A DNA stretch of 64,000 nt from Phyllobacteriaceae bacterium (GCA_024742765.1 JANSXT010000002.1:186001-250000), one strand, 5' to 3'. Positions 38,148 to 47,954 are shown, counted from the first letter of the stretch. The notes: generated by a model from the letters alone, not told the origin. Translations and numbers: made by a program.

Positions 38148-39380
38148 ATGACCGATCTTCACGCGCCGCTCGGCCGCGACAGACCCCGATCCGAGGCGAA
38201 GGAACGCGCGTCCGCAGCGCCGCGCGGCGGCCGGTTCGGCCTTGTCGCCGCATCCTTGCTCGTCGCGTTGATGGTGGCCGGTAACATCGCTGTCATCGCC
38301 GCGACCGACCGGGCGCCTCAAACCGCACTGATGACGTTGCCGGAGACGGACGTTGCCAGCGCACCCGACACGCAGACGCTGACAGGCGCGGTGGCGACGC
38401 AGCAGGCCGGACAGGCGACCAACACCGACGTGCAGATTGTCTATGGCGACGGGCAGGGGGGTGACCGCACGCCCGATTTGCCGCCGCCGACCTTCGACGA
38501 TGGTGGCGCCGCCGTCTCGCCGGGTGGCCCGAAGATCATCTCGGTGCGCGATCCGGCAGCCGCCAATGTCGGTCAGCCGCTTCGCATCGCGCACCTACCC
38601 GAGGATGCGGCGCTTCAAGACACCGAGTTCGGGCCGCTGCCTGTCAGGACCGATGCCGGCCGCCGGCCGATGGACATCTATGCCCGGCCTTGGGCCGGCG
38701 ACCAGGGTAAGCGGATCGCCATCGTGATCGGCGGCCTTGGCCTGTCGCAGACCGGCAGCCACAGGGCGATCGAGACGCTGCCGCCCGAAATCACGCTGGC
38801 CTTCGCGCCGACCGGCAATTCGCTGGAGCGCTGGATGCGCGAGGCGCGCAAAAAGGGCCATGAACTGTTGGTCCAGGTGCCGATGGAGCCGTTCGGCTAT
38901 CCGGAGATCAATCCGGGACCGCGCACGCTGCGCCTAGCATCGTCGGCGGAAACCAATCTTGAGAACCTGCATTGGGCGCTGGGCCGGCTGACCAATTATA
39001 CGGGCGTGATGAACTATATGGGCGCGCGTTTCGCCGGCAACCGGACGGCGATGGCGCCGGTGCTGGGCGATCTGTCCTATCGCGGGCTCCTGTTTTTCAA
39101 CGACGGAACGGCCGGCGGCGCCGAACTGGCGTCCGCCGCCGCGCAGACGGGAGTTTCCTATCTTCAGGCCGACATCGTCATCGACGCGTCGCAAAGCCGT
39201 GACGATATCGAAAAGCGGCTGAAAGCGCTGGAAGAGCTGGCGACGGCGCGCGGCTATGCCGCCGGCAGCGGGTCCGCGCTCGAACTGACGATCGCCACGG
39301 TCGCAGACTGGGCGAACGATGCCAAGAAGCGGGGCTTTCAGATCGTCGGTGTTGCCGCCCTTGCCAACAGGAGACAGTGA
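38148..39380 (+). CDS. Divergent polysaccharide deacetylase family protein (YibQ-like)
   Basis: This 410-residue protein has an N-terminal transmembrane anchor (about 32-54), a low-complexity T/A/D/P-rich periplasmic linker (60-180) and a C-terminal deacetylase-fold domain starting KRIAIVIGGLGLS. Landmarks are HELLVQVPMEP, NYMGARFAGN and LLFFNDGT. The position behind envC and ctpA is conserved in proteobacteria and links it to envelope or septal murein work, though no activity is established. Confidence 0.9.
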   Translation: MTDLHAPLGRDRPRSEAKERASAAPRGGRFGLVAASLLVALMVAGNIAVIAATDRAPQTALMTLPETDVASAPDTQTLTGAVATQQAGQATNTDVQIVYGDGQGGDRTPDLPPPTFDDGGAAVSPGGPKIISVRDPAAANVGQPLRIAHLPEDAALQDTEFGPLPVRTDAGRRPMDIYARPWAGDQGKRIAIVIGGLGLSQTGSHRAIETLPPEITLAFAPTGNSLERWMREARKKGHELLVQVPMEPFGYPEINPGPRTLRLASSAETNLENLHWALGRLTNYTGVMNYMGARFAGNRTAMAPVLGDLSYRGLLFFNDGTAGGAELASAAAQTGVSYLQADIVIDASQSRDDIEKRLKALEELATARGYAAGSGSALELTIATVADWANDAKKRGFQIVGVAALANRRQ

Positions 39381-39383
39381 GCG

Positions 39384-39917
39384 ATGGCGACCAGCACCAG
39401 GCCCGTCGCGGCCGAGGACCTTCCCTATCGGCCATGTGCGGGGCTGCTCGTGCTCAACCGGCAGGGTCTTGTGTGGGTTGGCCGGCGCATGAAAGAGGGC
39501 AACACGGAATATTCCGGTTCGCCGCTTTTGTGGCAGTTGCCGCAGGGCGGCATCGACAAGGGCGAGGACCCGCTGCCGGCAGCAAGGCGAGAACTTTATG
39601 AGGAAACCGGCATGCGCTCGGTCGACCTGATCGAGCAGGGGCCGCAAACGGTGCGCTACGATTTGCCGGACCACATGATCGGTATCGGCCTGAAAGGAAA
39701 ATATCGCGGCCAGGAGCAGCACTGGTTTGCGTTCCGCTTTACGGGCGATGAAAGCGAGATCCGCATCAATCCGCCGCCGGATGGCCATGATCCGGAGTTC
39801 GATGCGTGGAAATGGGTCGAGATGGAAACGCTGCCGGACTCGATCGTCGACTTCAAGCGCGACGCCTATCGGCAGGTGGTTGCGATGTTTGGACATCTTG
39901 CCGGCAAGGCCGGCTGA
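39384..39917 (+). CDS. rppH: RNA pyrophosphohydrolase
   Basis: This 177-residue Nudix hydrolase has the Nudix box at residues 55-77 (GGIDKGEDP...RRELYEETG). The [20 protein letters not shown] and WQLPQGG blocks are typical of RppH, which removes pyrophosphate from 5' ends of mRNA and starts decay. It begins three bases after the deacetylase stop. Confidence 0.96.
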   Translation: MATSTRPVAAEDLPYRPCAGLLVLNRQGLVWVGRRMKEGNTEYSGSPLLWQLPQGGIDKGEDPLPAARRELYEETGMRSVDLIEQGPQTVRYDLPDHMIGIGLKGKYRGQEQHWFAFRFTGDESEIRINPPPDGHDPEFDAWKWVEMETLPDSIVDFKRDAYRQVVAMFGHLAGKAG

Positions 39918-39986
39918 TCGCCCGCCTTGGCAGAACGGGCCCCGCCCTTTGCTTGATTGTCACAGGGGCTCGCTACATGATGCACC

Positions 39987-40490
39987 ATGATCATCAACAA
40001 GACCGTCTTCCGACCCTCGGCCCCCGAAGACCATATCGCTGTTCGCGCCGTCCACCGCCGGGCCTTCGATCGCGATGCGGAGGCCGACCTTGCCATTGCG
40101 CTGATCGAGGGCGAGACCAGAACCATCGATCTGGTGGCCAAGCTCGATGCGATGGTGGTCGGGCATGTCGTGCTGTCAAAGCTGGACGGTCCTGATGGGG
40201 CGCTTGGCCTTGGCCCGCTGGCCGTCGACCCCGAATGGCGCGATTTCCAGATCGGCACCGAACTGGTGCGCCGTGCGCTCGAAATGGCGCGGCGCGAGGG
40301 CTGGAAAAGCGCGTTCGTGCTGGGCGACCCGGTCTATTACGGCCGCTTCGGTTTCAAGCGCTCGCTCGCCGAGCCGGTGGCATGCGCTTTTCAGGGGCCA
40401 TATCTTCAGGCGCTCGAACTGGCGCCCGGCGGCCTTGCCGGCTATGCCGGCCCGGTCGCCTATCCCGATGCGTTCGGCACGGTTCATTGA
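39987..40490 (+). CDS. GNAT acetyltransferase, YhbS type
   Basis: This 167-residue protein has VRAVHRRAF and EADLAIALIE near the N-terminus, LGPLAVDPEWRDFQIGTELV for acetyl-CoA binding and VLGDPVYYGRFGFKRS, the pattern of the YhbS subgroup. Targets are unknown. It follows rppH by 69 bp without a visible terminator. Confidence 0.88.
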   Translation: MIINKTVFRPSAPEDHIAVRAVHRRAFDRDAEADLAIALIEGETRTIDLVAKLDAMVVGHVVLSKLDGPDGALGLGPLAVDPEWRDFQIGTELVRRALEMARREGWKSAFVLGDPVYYGRFGFKRSLAEPVACAFQGPYLQALELAPGGLAGYAGPVAYPDAFGTVH

Positions 40491-40685
40491 ACGGCACAGG
40501 GTCCGCCGAACGGCCGGTGCCGTACGTACTATCGCCGTCGCCTTACCCTCGCCTGCCATGGTCGCTAGCTGGCGCGAGCGCCTCTTTTGCCTGAACAAAG
40601 TCTGTCGCGGCACCCGTCCATGAGACGCCGGATCGCGGGCGCAGGACGTGACGTGCGCGCCGGCAGACCATGGCATTGACAGATA

Positions 40686-40720
40686 ACTACCATACTACCA
40701 TACTAAACTTGAAGGAGAGG
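40686..40720 (+). promoter_or_regulatory. Tandem-repeat operator candidate and ribosome site of the uronate operon
   Basis: ACTACCAT occurs twice in tandem (40686-40693, 40694-40701) and continues with ACTA (40702-40705), followed by GAAGGAGAGG (40711-40720), the ribosome site of uxaC. The repeats lie where a repressor would block transcription; the operon's own GntR protein is the candidate. The 195 bp upstream of them hold no gene. Confidence 0.45.
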
Positions 40721-40725
40721 CGACT

Positions 40726-42147
40726 TTGGGCAATCTTAGTCCGGACACGCTGATTTTGGGCGAAGGGGACAGGCAGGCCGGTCTGGCGCGGGCGCTTTAC
40801 GAGACCGTGCGCGACCTGCCGATCATCAGTCCGCACGGTCATACCGACCCGGCCTGGTATGCGCGCAACGAGCCGTTCCCCGATCCTGCGCGTCTGCTGA
40901 TCGTGCCCGATCACTATATCTTCCGCATGCTGGTCAGCCAGGGCGTGTCGCTGGACGATCTGGGCGTTGCGCGGCGCGACGGCAGACCTGTCGAGACCGA
41001 TCCGCGTGCCATCTGGCGGCGCTTTGCCGAAAACTGGCACCTGTTCCGGGGCACACCGACCAGGCTGTGGCTCGACTACACATTCGAAAAGCTGTTCGGG
41101 CTGACCGAACCGTTGAACGCTGAGACGGCGACCGATGCCTATGACCGGATCGAAGCCTGTCTCAGCCAGGACGGTTTCCGTCCGCGGGCGCTTTACGAGC
41201 GGTTCAACATCGAGGTGATCAGCACCACCGAGAGCGCGCTCGACCCACTCGACCACCACCGGGCGATCGCCGAAAGCGGCTGGTCGGGGCGCGTCGTGAC
41301 CACCTACCGGCCCGATGCGGTGATCGATCCCGACCATGAGGATTTTGCCGCCGCGCTCGACAGGCTCGGCGACCTCACCGGATGCGACACGGCAAGCTGG
41401 ACGGGCTATCTGGATGCCCATCGCGAGCGCCGCGCCTTCTTCCGCGACCATGGTGCGACGGCCACCGATCACGGGCTGCAATCGGCGCGCACGGCCAACC
41501 TTTCGGACAGCGATGCCCAAGCGCTTTTCGACCGCATCCGGTCCGGACGCGGCGATCAGGGCGATGCGGATCTGTTCCGTGCGCAAATGCTGACCGAAAT
41601 GGCCAAGATGAGCGTCGAGGACGGCATGGTGATGCAGATCCACCCCGGCTCGGTGCGCAATCATCATGCCGGCATGTTCGCCACATATGGCCGCGACAAG
41701 GGTTTCGACATCCCCGCGTCCATCGATTACGTCCACGCGCTGCGCCCGATGCTCGATGCGGTCGGCATGGAGCCCGGACTGTCGATCATCGTCTTTACGC
41801 TGGACGAGACCAGCTATGCGCGCGAACTGGCGCCACTTGCCGGCATCTACCCGTCGCTGAAGCTCGGCCCCGCCTGGTGGTTCCACGACAGCGTGGAGGG
41901 CATGCGGCGTTTCCGCGAGACGACCACCGAAACGGCGGGCTTCTACAACACGGTCGGCTTCAATGACGACACACGCGCCTTCCCATCCATTCCGGCGCGC
42001 CATGACATTGCCCGCCGGGTCGATTGCGCGTTTCTGGCGCAGCTCGTCTGCGATCACCGGCTGCGCGAGGACGAAGCGTTCGAACTGGCGCGCGAACTGA
42101 CGGTCGACCTGCCGCGAAAAGCCTACAAGCTCGATCACTCACCATGA
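40726..42147 (+). CDS. uxaC: Uronate isomerase (TTG start)
   Basis: This 473-residue amidohydrolase-superfamily isomerase has the metal-binding SPHGHTDPAWY near the N-terminus and RLWLDYTFEKLFG and MQIHPGSVRNHH downstream. It converts glucuronate to fructuronate and galacturonate to tagaturonate. The start is TTG at 40726, supported by a strong GAAGGAGAGG five bases upstream. It is first gene of the operon uxaC-dctPQM-uxuB-uxaA-gntR. Confidence 0.95.
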   Translation: MGNLSPDTLILGEGDRQAGLARALYETVRDLPIISPHGHTDPAWYARNEPFPDPARLLIVPDHYIFRMLVSQGVSLDDLGVARRDGRPVETDPRAIWRRFAENWHLFRGTPTRLWLDYTFEKLFGLTEPLNAETATDAYDRIEACLSQDGFRPRALYERFNIEVISTTESALDPLDHHRAIAESGWSGRVVTTYRPDAVIDPDHEDFAAALDRLGDLTGCDTASWTGYLDAHRERRAFFRDHGATATDHGLQSARTANLSDSDAQALFDRIRSGRGDQGDADLFRAQMLTEMAKMSVEDGMVMQIHPGSVRNHHAGMFATYGRDKGFDIPASIDYVHALRPMLDAVGMEPGLSIIVFTLDETSYARELAPLAGIYPSLKLGPAWWFHDSVEGMRRFRETTTETAGFYNTVGFNDDTRAFPSIPARHDIARRVDCAFLAQLVCDHRLREDEAFELARELTVDLPRKAYKLDHSP

Positions 42148-42171
42148 GACGCCACCAAGGGAGGAACTGAC

Positions 42172-43149
42172 ATGGCATATCTCAAATCTCTGCTCGCCGG
42201 TGTTGCGGCCGCAACGCTCGTCGCCGGCACGGCTATGGCCCAGGAAATCGTGCTGCGGTCCGCCGACACCCATCCGGACGGATATCCGACCGTCGAGGCT
42301 GTCGAATACATGTCCGAACTTTTGATGGAACGGTCCGGCGGTCGCATCGCGATCGAGGTGTTCCACTCGCGGCAATTGGGCGAAGAGGCCGACACGATCG
42401 AGCAGACGCAGTTCGGCGTGATCGACATGAACCGCATCAACATGGCGCCGCTCAACAACATCATCCCCCAGACGAGCGTGCCGGCGCTGCCGTTCATCTT
42501 CCGCTCCATCGAGCATATGCGTACGGTGATGGATGGCGAGATCGGACAGGAAATCCTCGATTCCTTCGAGGATCACGACCTTGTCGGGCTGGTCTATTAC
42601 GATTCGGGCGCGCGCTCCTTCTACAATTCCAAACAGCCGATCACATCGCCGGCCGACATGGACGGCCTGAAGATCCGGGTCCAGCAATCCGATCTTTTCA
42701 TTGCCATGATCAATGCGCTTGGCGCCAACGCCACGCCGATGCCCTTCGGCGAGGTCTATTCGGGCCTGCAGACGGGCGTCATCGACGGAGCCGAGAACAA
42801 CTGGCCGTCCTATCACAGCACCAACCACTATCAGGTGGCCACATACTATTCGCTCAGCCAGCACTCCATGTCGCCCGAAGTGCTGGTAATGTCCAAGCAG
42901 AGCTGGGACAAGCTGTCGGCAGAGGACCAGGAACTGATCCGGCAGGCCGCGCGGGACTCGGTGGGCCGGATGCGCGAATTGTGGGACGCGCGCTCGGCTG
43001 AATCGCGGGCGCATGTGGAAGCGGCAGGCAGCGAGATCAACGAAGTGGACAAGCAGCCGTTCATCGACGCAATGGCACCGGTCTACGAGCAGTTCGTCAC
43101 CGACGAAAGCCTCAGGGAGCTTGTGTCCCGCATTCAGGCGGTCGAATAA
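42172..43149 (+). CDS. TRAP transporter substrate-binding protein, DctP family
   Basis: This 325-residue periplasmic protein has a signal peptide (1-23, ending TAMAQ) and the DctP pattern GLKIRVQQSDLF with the carboxylate-binding arginine, followed by MPFGEVYSGLQTGVIDGAENNW. In this operon it most likely binds a hexuronate. GGAGG precedes the ATG by seven bases. Confidence 0.93.
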   Translation: MAYLKSLLAGVAAATLVAGTAMAQEIVLRSADTHPDGYPTVEAVEYMSELLMERSGGRIAIEVFHSRQLGEEADTIEQTQFGVIDMNRINMAPLNNIIPQTSVPALPFIFRSIEHMRTVMDGEIGQEILDSFEDHDLVGLVYYDSGARSFYNSKQPITSPADMDGLKIRVQQSDLFIAMINALGANATPMPFGEVYSGLQTGVIDGAENNWPSYHSTNHYQVATYYSLSQHSMSPEVLVMSKQSWDKLSAEDQELIRQAARDSVGRMRELWDARSAESRAHVEAAGSEINEVDKQPFIDAMAPVYEQFVTDESLRELVSRIQAVE

Positions 43150-43206
43150 TCCATCCGATGCGGGCGGGCCGGCGCGGCCCGTCCACCCTTTCTTGCGGGA
43201 ACCGTC

Positions 43207-43731
43207 ATGGCGGCCGTTGCGCGCATCCTGTCAGCCTTGAGCACGCTCGCCCTGTGGCTGGCGGGAACCGGGCTGGTCGCCATGACCGCCTCGGTTTCCT
43301 GGCTGGTCTTCGGACGCTATGTGCTCAATGACAGCCCGACCTGGGTCGAACCGATGGCCCTGATCCTGATGAGCTGGTTCATCTTTCTGGGCGCGGCGGT
43401 CGGCGTGCGCGAGAACACGCATCTGGGTTTCGAGGTGCTTCAGGCGCTGGTGCCGCCGCGGCTCGGCGCTTTCTTCCGCAGCGTTTCCGACCTCGTCGTC
43501 GTCACCTTTGGCGCCGGAATGGCCTTTTTCGGCACCCACCTGATGACCGGCACCTGGAGCGCGACACTGCCCTCACTGGGGCTGCCGCGGGGCGTCGGCT
43601 TCATCCCGATCGTTGCCGGCGGCGTGCTGTTCGTTCTTTTCGGCCTGGAACGGCTGGCCCGGCGCGCTGCGGGCCTTGAAACCGATGCACCCCATTTGCA
43701 GCCGGCCGCTGGCGCAGAGGAGGGGGGCTGA
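43207..43731 (+). CDS. TRAP transporter small permease, DctQ family
   Basis: This 174-residue protein has four membrane segments and the DctQ motif WVEPMALILMSWFIFLGAAVGVRENTHLG. It pairs with the large permease to form the sodium-driven uptake channel. Its stop shares one base with the dctM start (TGATG). Confidence 0.93.
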   Translation: MAAVARILSALSTLALWLAGTGLVAMTASVSWLVFGRYVLNDSPTWVEPMALILMSWFIFLGAAVGVRENTHLGFEVLQALVPPRLGAFFRSVSDLVVVTFGAGMAFFGTHLMTGTWSATLPSLGLPRGVGFIPIVAGGVLFVLFGLERLARRAAGLETDAPHLQPAAGAEEGG

Positions 43732-45014
43732 TGGAACTATGGATCCTCTTTGGCACCTTCGCCGGGCTCCTTTTGATCGGCACGCCGGTGGCGATTTGCC
43801 TGGGCGCGGCGTCGCTGGCCACGGTTCTCTACCTCGGACTGCCGCCGCTGATCGTCTTCCAGAGACTGAATTCGGGTGTCTCCGTCTTTGCCCTGATGGC
43901 GATCCCGTTTTTCATCTATGCCGGCGATCTGATGGTGCGCGGCGGCATTGCGTCGCGGCTGGTCGCGTTGGCAAGCGCCATGGTCGGCCATTTTCGCGGC
44001 GGGCTGGGGCAGGTCAACATCGCCGCCTCGACGCTGTTCGGCGGCATTTCGGGCTCAGCGGTCGCCGATGCGTCGGCCATAGGCGGACTAATGATCCCGC
44101 AGATGAAGAGGCGCGGCTACGATGTCGACTACGCCATCAATGTGACCGTCACCTCGTCGATCATCGCGCTGTTGCTGCCGCCGTCGCACAATATGATCAT
44201 CTATTCGATCTCCGCCGGCGGCCAGATATCGATCGCCGACCTGTTCGCCGCCGGCATCGTGCCGGGCCTCATGCTTGCGCTGGCACTGGCCATGGTTGCC
44301 TGGATCGTTGCCAGGCGGCGCGGCTATGCGACCGAACCCTTTCCCGGCTGGCGGGTGCTGGCGGTGATCGCGGCGGCGGCCGTGCCTGGGCTGATCCTGA
44401 TCGGCATCATCTTCGGCGGGGTCCGATCGGGCATCTTCACGGCGACCGAATCCTCGTGCATCGCAATCGTCTATGCGCTGGCGATTACCGTTCTGGTGTA
44501 CCGGTCGATGTCGCTGTCGGACTTCATCGACGCGACCCTTGGAGCGGTGCGCACGACCGCCATGGTCCTGCTCGTCATCGGCTGCGCGGCGGCGTTCGGC
44601 TGGCTGCTTGCCTATCTGCGCGTGCCGGCCGAGATCATCGCCTTCATGCAGGCGGTCAGCGACAACCCGATCGTCATCCTGCTTCTGATCAACATTGCGC
44701 TCTTGTTGCTCGGCACGTTCATGGACATGTCGCCGCTGATCGTGATCACGACCCCGATCTTCCTGCCGGTGGCGGTGGCGTTCGGCGTCGATCCGGTTCA
44801 TTTCGGCGTCATTCTCGTGCTCAATCTCGGCCTGGGCCTGTGCACGCCGCCCGTCGGCTCGGTCCTGTTCGTGGGCTGCGCGGTGGCCGGCATGCCGATC
44901 GGGCACGTTTTGCGATCGATCTGGCCGTTCTATCTTGCCGGCATAGCGGTCCTTTTGATCGTCACATTCGTACCCGCCCTGTCGCTCTGGCTGCCGTCGC
45001 TTTTCGGAGGATGA
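43731..45014 (+). CDS. TRAP transporter large permease, DctM family
   Basis: This 427-residue permease has about twelve membrane segments. Family blocks are FFIYAGDLMVRGGIASRLV, GGISGSAVADASAIGGLMIPQM and LNLGLGLCTPPVGSVLFVG. It catalyses uptake with DctP and DctQ. Its stop at 45012-45014 lies inside the leader of the dehydrogenase gene. Confidence 0.95.
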   Translation: MELWILFGTFAGLLLIGTPVAICLGAASLATVLYLGLPPLIVFQRLNSGVSVFALMAIPFFIYAGDLMVRGGIASRLVALASAMVGHFRGGLGQVNIAASTLFGGISGSAVADASAIGGLMIPQMKRRGYDVDYAINVTVTSSIIALLLPPSHNMIIYSISAGGQISIADLFAAGIVPGLMLALALAMVAWIVARRRGYATEPFPGWRVLAVIAAAAVPGLILIGIIFGGVRSGIFTATESSCIAIVYALAITVLVYRSMSLSDFIDATLGAVRTTAMVLLVIGCAAAFGWLLAYLRVPAEIIAFMQAVSDNPIVILLLINIALLLLGTFMDMSPLIVITTPIFLPVAVAFGVDPVHFGVILVLNLGLGLCTPPVGSVLFVGCAVAGMPIGHVLRSIWPFYLAGIAVLLIVTFVPALSLWLPSLFGG

Positions 45015-45018
45015 ACCG

Positions 45019-46440
45019 ATCCGCCTGACCAATCACACGCTCGACAAAGCCAATGCGCGCCGGCCTGCCTATGACCGCGCACGTATCACGCCGGGCATCG
45101 TGCATTTGGGGGTGGGCAATTTCCATCGCGCCCATCAGGCGGTCTATGTGGATGACTGCCTTGCGGCGGATGGCTCTTGGGGCATTCGCGGCGTGTCGCT
45201 GCGGCGGCCCGACATGCGCGACGCACTGGCGCCGCAGGACGGGCTCTACACGCTGGCGGTCAAGGACGGTGCGACCACACAAGCCCGCATTGTCGGATCG
45301 ATCCTCGACATGCTGGTCGCGACCGAAGACATCGGGCCGGTGCTGGCCGCGATGACCGATCCGGCAACGCGCATCGTCAGCCTGACGGTCACCGAAAAGG
45401 GCTATTGCCACGATCCGTCGACCGGTGATCTCGACCCCCAGAATGCAGGGATCATCGCCGATCTCGACCGTCTGGACCGGCCATCGACAGTACCGGGCCT
45501 TCTGGTCGAAGCGCTGCGCCGGCGCCGCAATGCCGGTGTCGCCCCGTTCACGGTCCTGTCCTGCGACAACCTTCCGTCCAACGGCCGGACGCTCGGCCGG
45601 ATCGTCGGCCAATATGCCGCACTGATCGATGACGCGCTGGCGCAATGGATTGGCGGTACCATCGCCTTTCCGTCGACCATGGTGGACCGGATCGTGCCGG
45701 CGACCAGCGATGCGGACAGGAACGGGATCGCCGCGCTGACCGGTTTCGACGATGCCTGGCCGGTCGTCACCGAACCCTATACGCAGTGGGTCATCGAGGA
45801 TGTCTTTCCGGCAGGCCGGCCCGATTTCGCCGCAGCGGGCGCGGAACTGGTCGCCGATGTCGCACCGTTCGAACGGATGAAGCTGCGCATGCTCAACGGC
45901 GCGCATTCGACGCTGGCCTATGTCGGCCAGCTTCTTGGGCACGAGACCGTGGCCGATGCGATGCACGATGCCGCGCTGGCGCGGCTGGTCGCGCAGGTGA
46001 TGGATGAAGCGGCGGCGACGCTCGATCTGCCGGCGGCGGACCTTGCCGTATACGGCCGGGCGCTCAGGACGCGTTTCGCCAATCCGGCGCTTCGCCACAG
46101 GACCGCGCAGATCGCCATAGATGGCAGCCAGAAGATCCCGCAACGCCTGCTGGGATCGATCCGCGACGCGCATGCGGCGGGTAAGGAATGGGGCGCTCTG
46201 GCGACCGGCGTCGCCGCCTGGATCGCCTTTCTCCGGCAGGGTCCGGTCGACGATCCGATGGCCAACCGGCTTGCTGCCCTTGCAGACAAACATGCCGATC
46301 CGGCGGGTCATGCAGAGGCGGTGCTCGGCATGCGGGAGGTTTTCGGCACGCTGTCGGACGCCTACTGGTTCGGTGACAGGATTGTCGGGATCGTCGGAAA
46401 AATGGCCGACGCCGGGTCAAGCGCGGTGCTGCCGCGATGA
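45019..46440 (+). CDS. uxuB: Mannitol-dehydrogenase-family uronate reductase (UxuB/UxaB type), apparent ATC start
   Basis: This protein of about 473 residues is of the long-chain polyol dehydrogenase family. It has an N-terminal NAD-site ITPGIVHLGVGNFHRAHQ, FPSTMVDRIVPAT and the catalytic KLRMLNGAHS pattern (K, N, H). It reduces fructuronate or tagaturonate. The conserved N-terminus reaches upstream of GTG 45100, and the frame back to a stop at 44956 has no ATG, GTG or TTG. ATC 45019 lies eight bases after GGAGG (45006-45010) and begins the expected xRLTN sequence. ATG 45011 is out of frame and abuts the GGAGG. The symbol follows sequence type; see the finding on which substrate fits. Confidence 0.85.
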   Translation: MRLTNHTLDKANARRPAYDRARITPGIVHLGVGNFHRAHQAVYVDDCLAADGSWGIRGVSLRRPDMRDALAPQDGLYTLAVKDGATTQARIVGSILDMLVATEDIGPVLAAMTDPATRIVSLTVTEKGYCHDPSTGDLDPQNAGIIADLDRLDRPSTVPGLLVEALRRRRNAGVAPFTVLSCDNLPSNGRTLGRIVGQYAALIDDALAQWIGGTIAFPSTMVDRIVPATSDADRNGIAALTGFDDAWPVVTEPYTQWVIEDVFPAGRPDFAAAGAELVADVAPFERMKLRMLNGAHSTLAYVGQLLGHETVADAMHDAALARLVAQVMDEAAATLDLPAADLAVYGRALRTRFANPALRHRTAQIAIDGSQKIPQRLLGSIRDAHAAGKEWGALATGVAAWIAFLRQGPVDDPMANRLAALADKHADPAGHAEAVLGMREVFGTLSDAYWFGDRIVGIVGKMADAGSSAVLPR

Positions 46441-47954
46441 ACGGGTCGGCGCGCAGCCTGCTGCTCCACCCCGATGACGGGGTGCGCATCGCCATCGTCC
46501 GTCTTCAGGCCGGTAGCCGCGAAGCGGGCGTCGACATCGTCCGGCCCGTGCCTTCCGGCCACAAGCTGGCGATCCGCGACCATGCTCCCGGCGCGCCGGT
46601 TCTCAAATATGGCCAGCCGATCGGCACCGCGCGCGAGCCGATCAAGGCTGGCGACTGGGTCCACGACCACAATCTCGAACCGATGCCGGAGGCCGCGCAA
46701 ACCGCGGGGCGCCTCGGGCTGGGAAGGCTGCCATCGCCGCCCGATCCGATGCTGACATTCATGGGCTTCAGGCGCGAGAACGGGCGCACGGGCACGCGCA
46801 ACTATCTGGGGGTGCTCACTTCGGTGAACTGTTCGGCCTCGGTGGCGGGGTTCATCGCCGATGAAGCGATGCGGCGCGGCCTTCTGGACGATTATCCGCA
46901 TGTCGATGGCATCGTGCCGCTGACCCACGGCACGGGCTGCGGCATGCGCGCGGACGGCGAAGGCTATGCGATACTGGAACGGACATTGTGGGGTCATGCC
47001 GCCCATCCCAATTTTGCCGGCATCTTGATGGTGGGCCTGGGGTGCGAAGTGTTCCGAACCGAGACGATGCTGGAACGATACGATCTCAAATCGTCCGAAC
47101 GGTTTCGGCGAATGACCATCCAGGGCGAGGGGGGCACGCGGGCGACGGTCGAAAAAGGGATTGGCGCTTTGGCCGAGATGTTGCCGGCGGCCAACCGGGC
47201 GCGGCGTACCCACCGGCCGGTTTCCGAACTGGTGCTGGGGCTGCAATGCGGGGGGTCCGATAGCTGGTCCGGCGTGACGGCAAACCCCGCGCTTGGCATC
47301 GCCTCGGACATGCTGATCGCCTGCGGCGGCACCTCCATCCTTGCCGAAACGCCCGAGATCATGGGTGCGGAAGCGGGATTGATGCGCCGTGCGGTCAGTG
47401 CGGAGATTGCCGCCTCGCTGCGCGAGCGGGTCGCCTGGTGGGTCGACTATGCGGCCCGCCACGGCGCCAGGCTCGACAACAATCCCTCACCCGGCAACCG
47501 GCAGGGCGGCCTTTCGACGATATCGGAAAAATCGCTCGGTGCCGTTGCCAAGGCCGGTCAGGCGCCGTTGGTCGGCGTCATGCGCTATGCCGAGCGGCCG
47601 GCCAGCCAGGGGCTCAACTTCATGGACAGTCCGGGCTACGATCCGGTTTCGGTGACCGGCGAGGTTGCGGCGGGCGCCACCCTGATCGCCTTTACGACCG
47701 GGCGGGGATCGGCATTCGGCAATCAGCCGGTTCCCTCCTTGAAGCTGGCGAGTAATGTAAGGCTCATGCAGACGATGGGCGACGACATGGATATTGGCTG
47801 CGGAGACGTGCTGGAAGGCGTTTCGCTTCAGGACAAGGGCGCGGAGATTTTCGATCGGCTGATCGCGGTGGCAAGCGGCGAGCGAACCAGATCGGAATCG
47901 CTGGGCTATGGCCGGCGCGAGTTCGTGCCCTGGCAGATCGGAGCGGTGCTTTGA
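46437..47954 (+). CDS. uxaA: Altronate dehydratase
   Basis: This 505-residue enzyme has an N-terminal SAF-like domain (about 1-95) and the UxaA core (FRRENGRTGTRNYLGVLTSVNCSA, LTHGTGCGM, LGLQCGGSDSWSG, FTTGRGSAFGN). It dehydrates altronate to 2-keto-3-deoxygluconate using iron. Its ATG overlaps the dehydrogenase stop by four bases. No kdgK or kdgA is in the window, so the lower steps are encoded elsewhere. Confidence 0.95.
   Translation: MNGSARSLLLHPDDGVRIAIVRLQAGSREAGVDIVRPVPSGHKLAIRDHAPGAPVLKYGQPIGTAREPIKAGDWVHDHNLEPMPEAAQTAGRLGLGRLPSPPDPMLTFMGFRRENGRTGTRNYLGVLTSVNCSASVAGFIADEAMRRGLLDDYPHVDGIVPLTHGTGCGMRADGEGYAILERTLWGHAAHPNFAGILMVGLGCEVFRTETMLERYDLKSSERFRRMTIQGEGGTRATVEKGIGALAEMLPAANRARRTHRPVSELVLGLQCGGSDSWSGVTANPALGIASDMLIACGGTSILAETPEIMGAEAGLMRRAVSAEIAASLRERVAWWVDYAARHGARLDNNPSPGNRQGGLSTISEKSLGAVAKAGQAPLVGVMRYAERPASQGLNFMDSPGYDPVSVTGEVAAGATLIAFTTGRGSAFGNQPVPSLKLASNVRLMQTMGDDMDIGCGDVLEGVSLQDKGAEIFDRLIAVASGERTRSESLGYGRREFVPWQIGAVL

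Noticed and set aside
45011-45028. ATG overlapping the dctM stop as start of the dehydrogenase
   Set aside because: It reads ATG then four codons and a stop, is out of frame with the conserved protein, and directly abuts the GGAGG.
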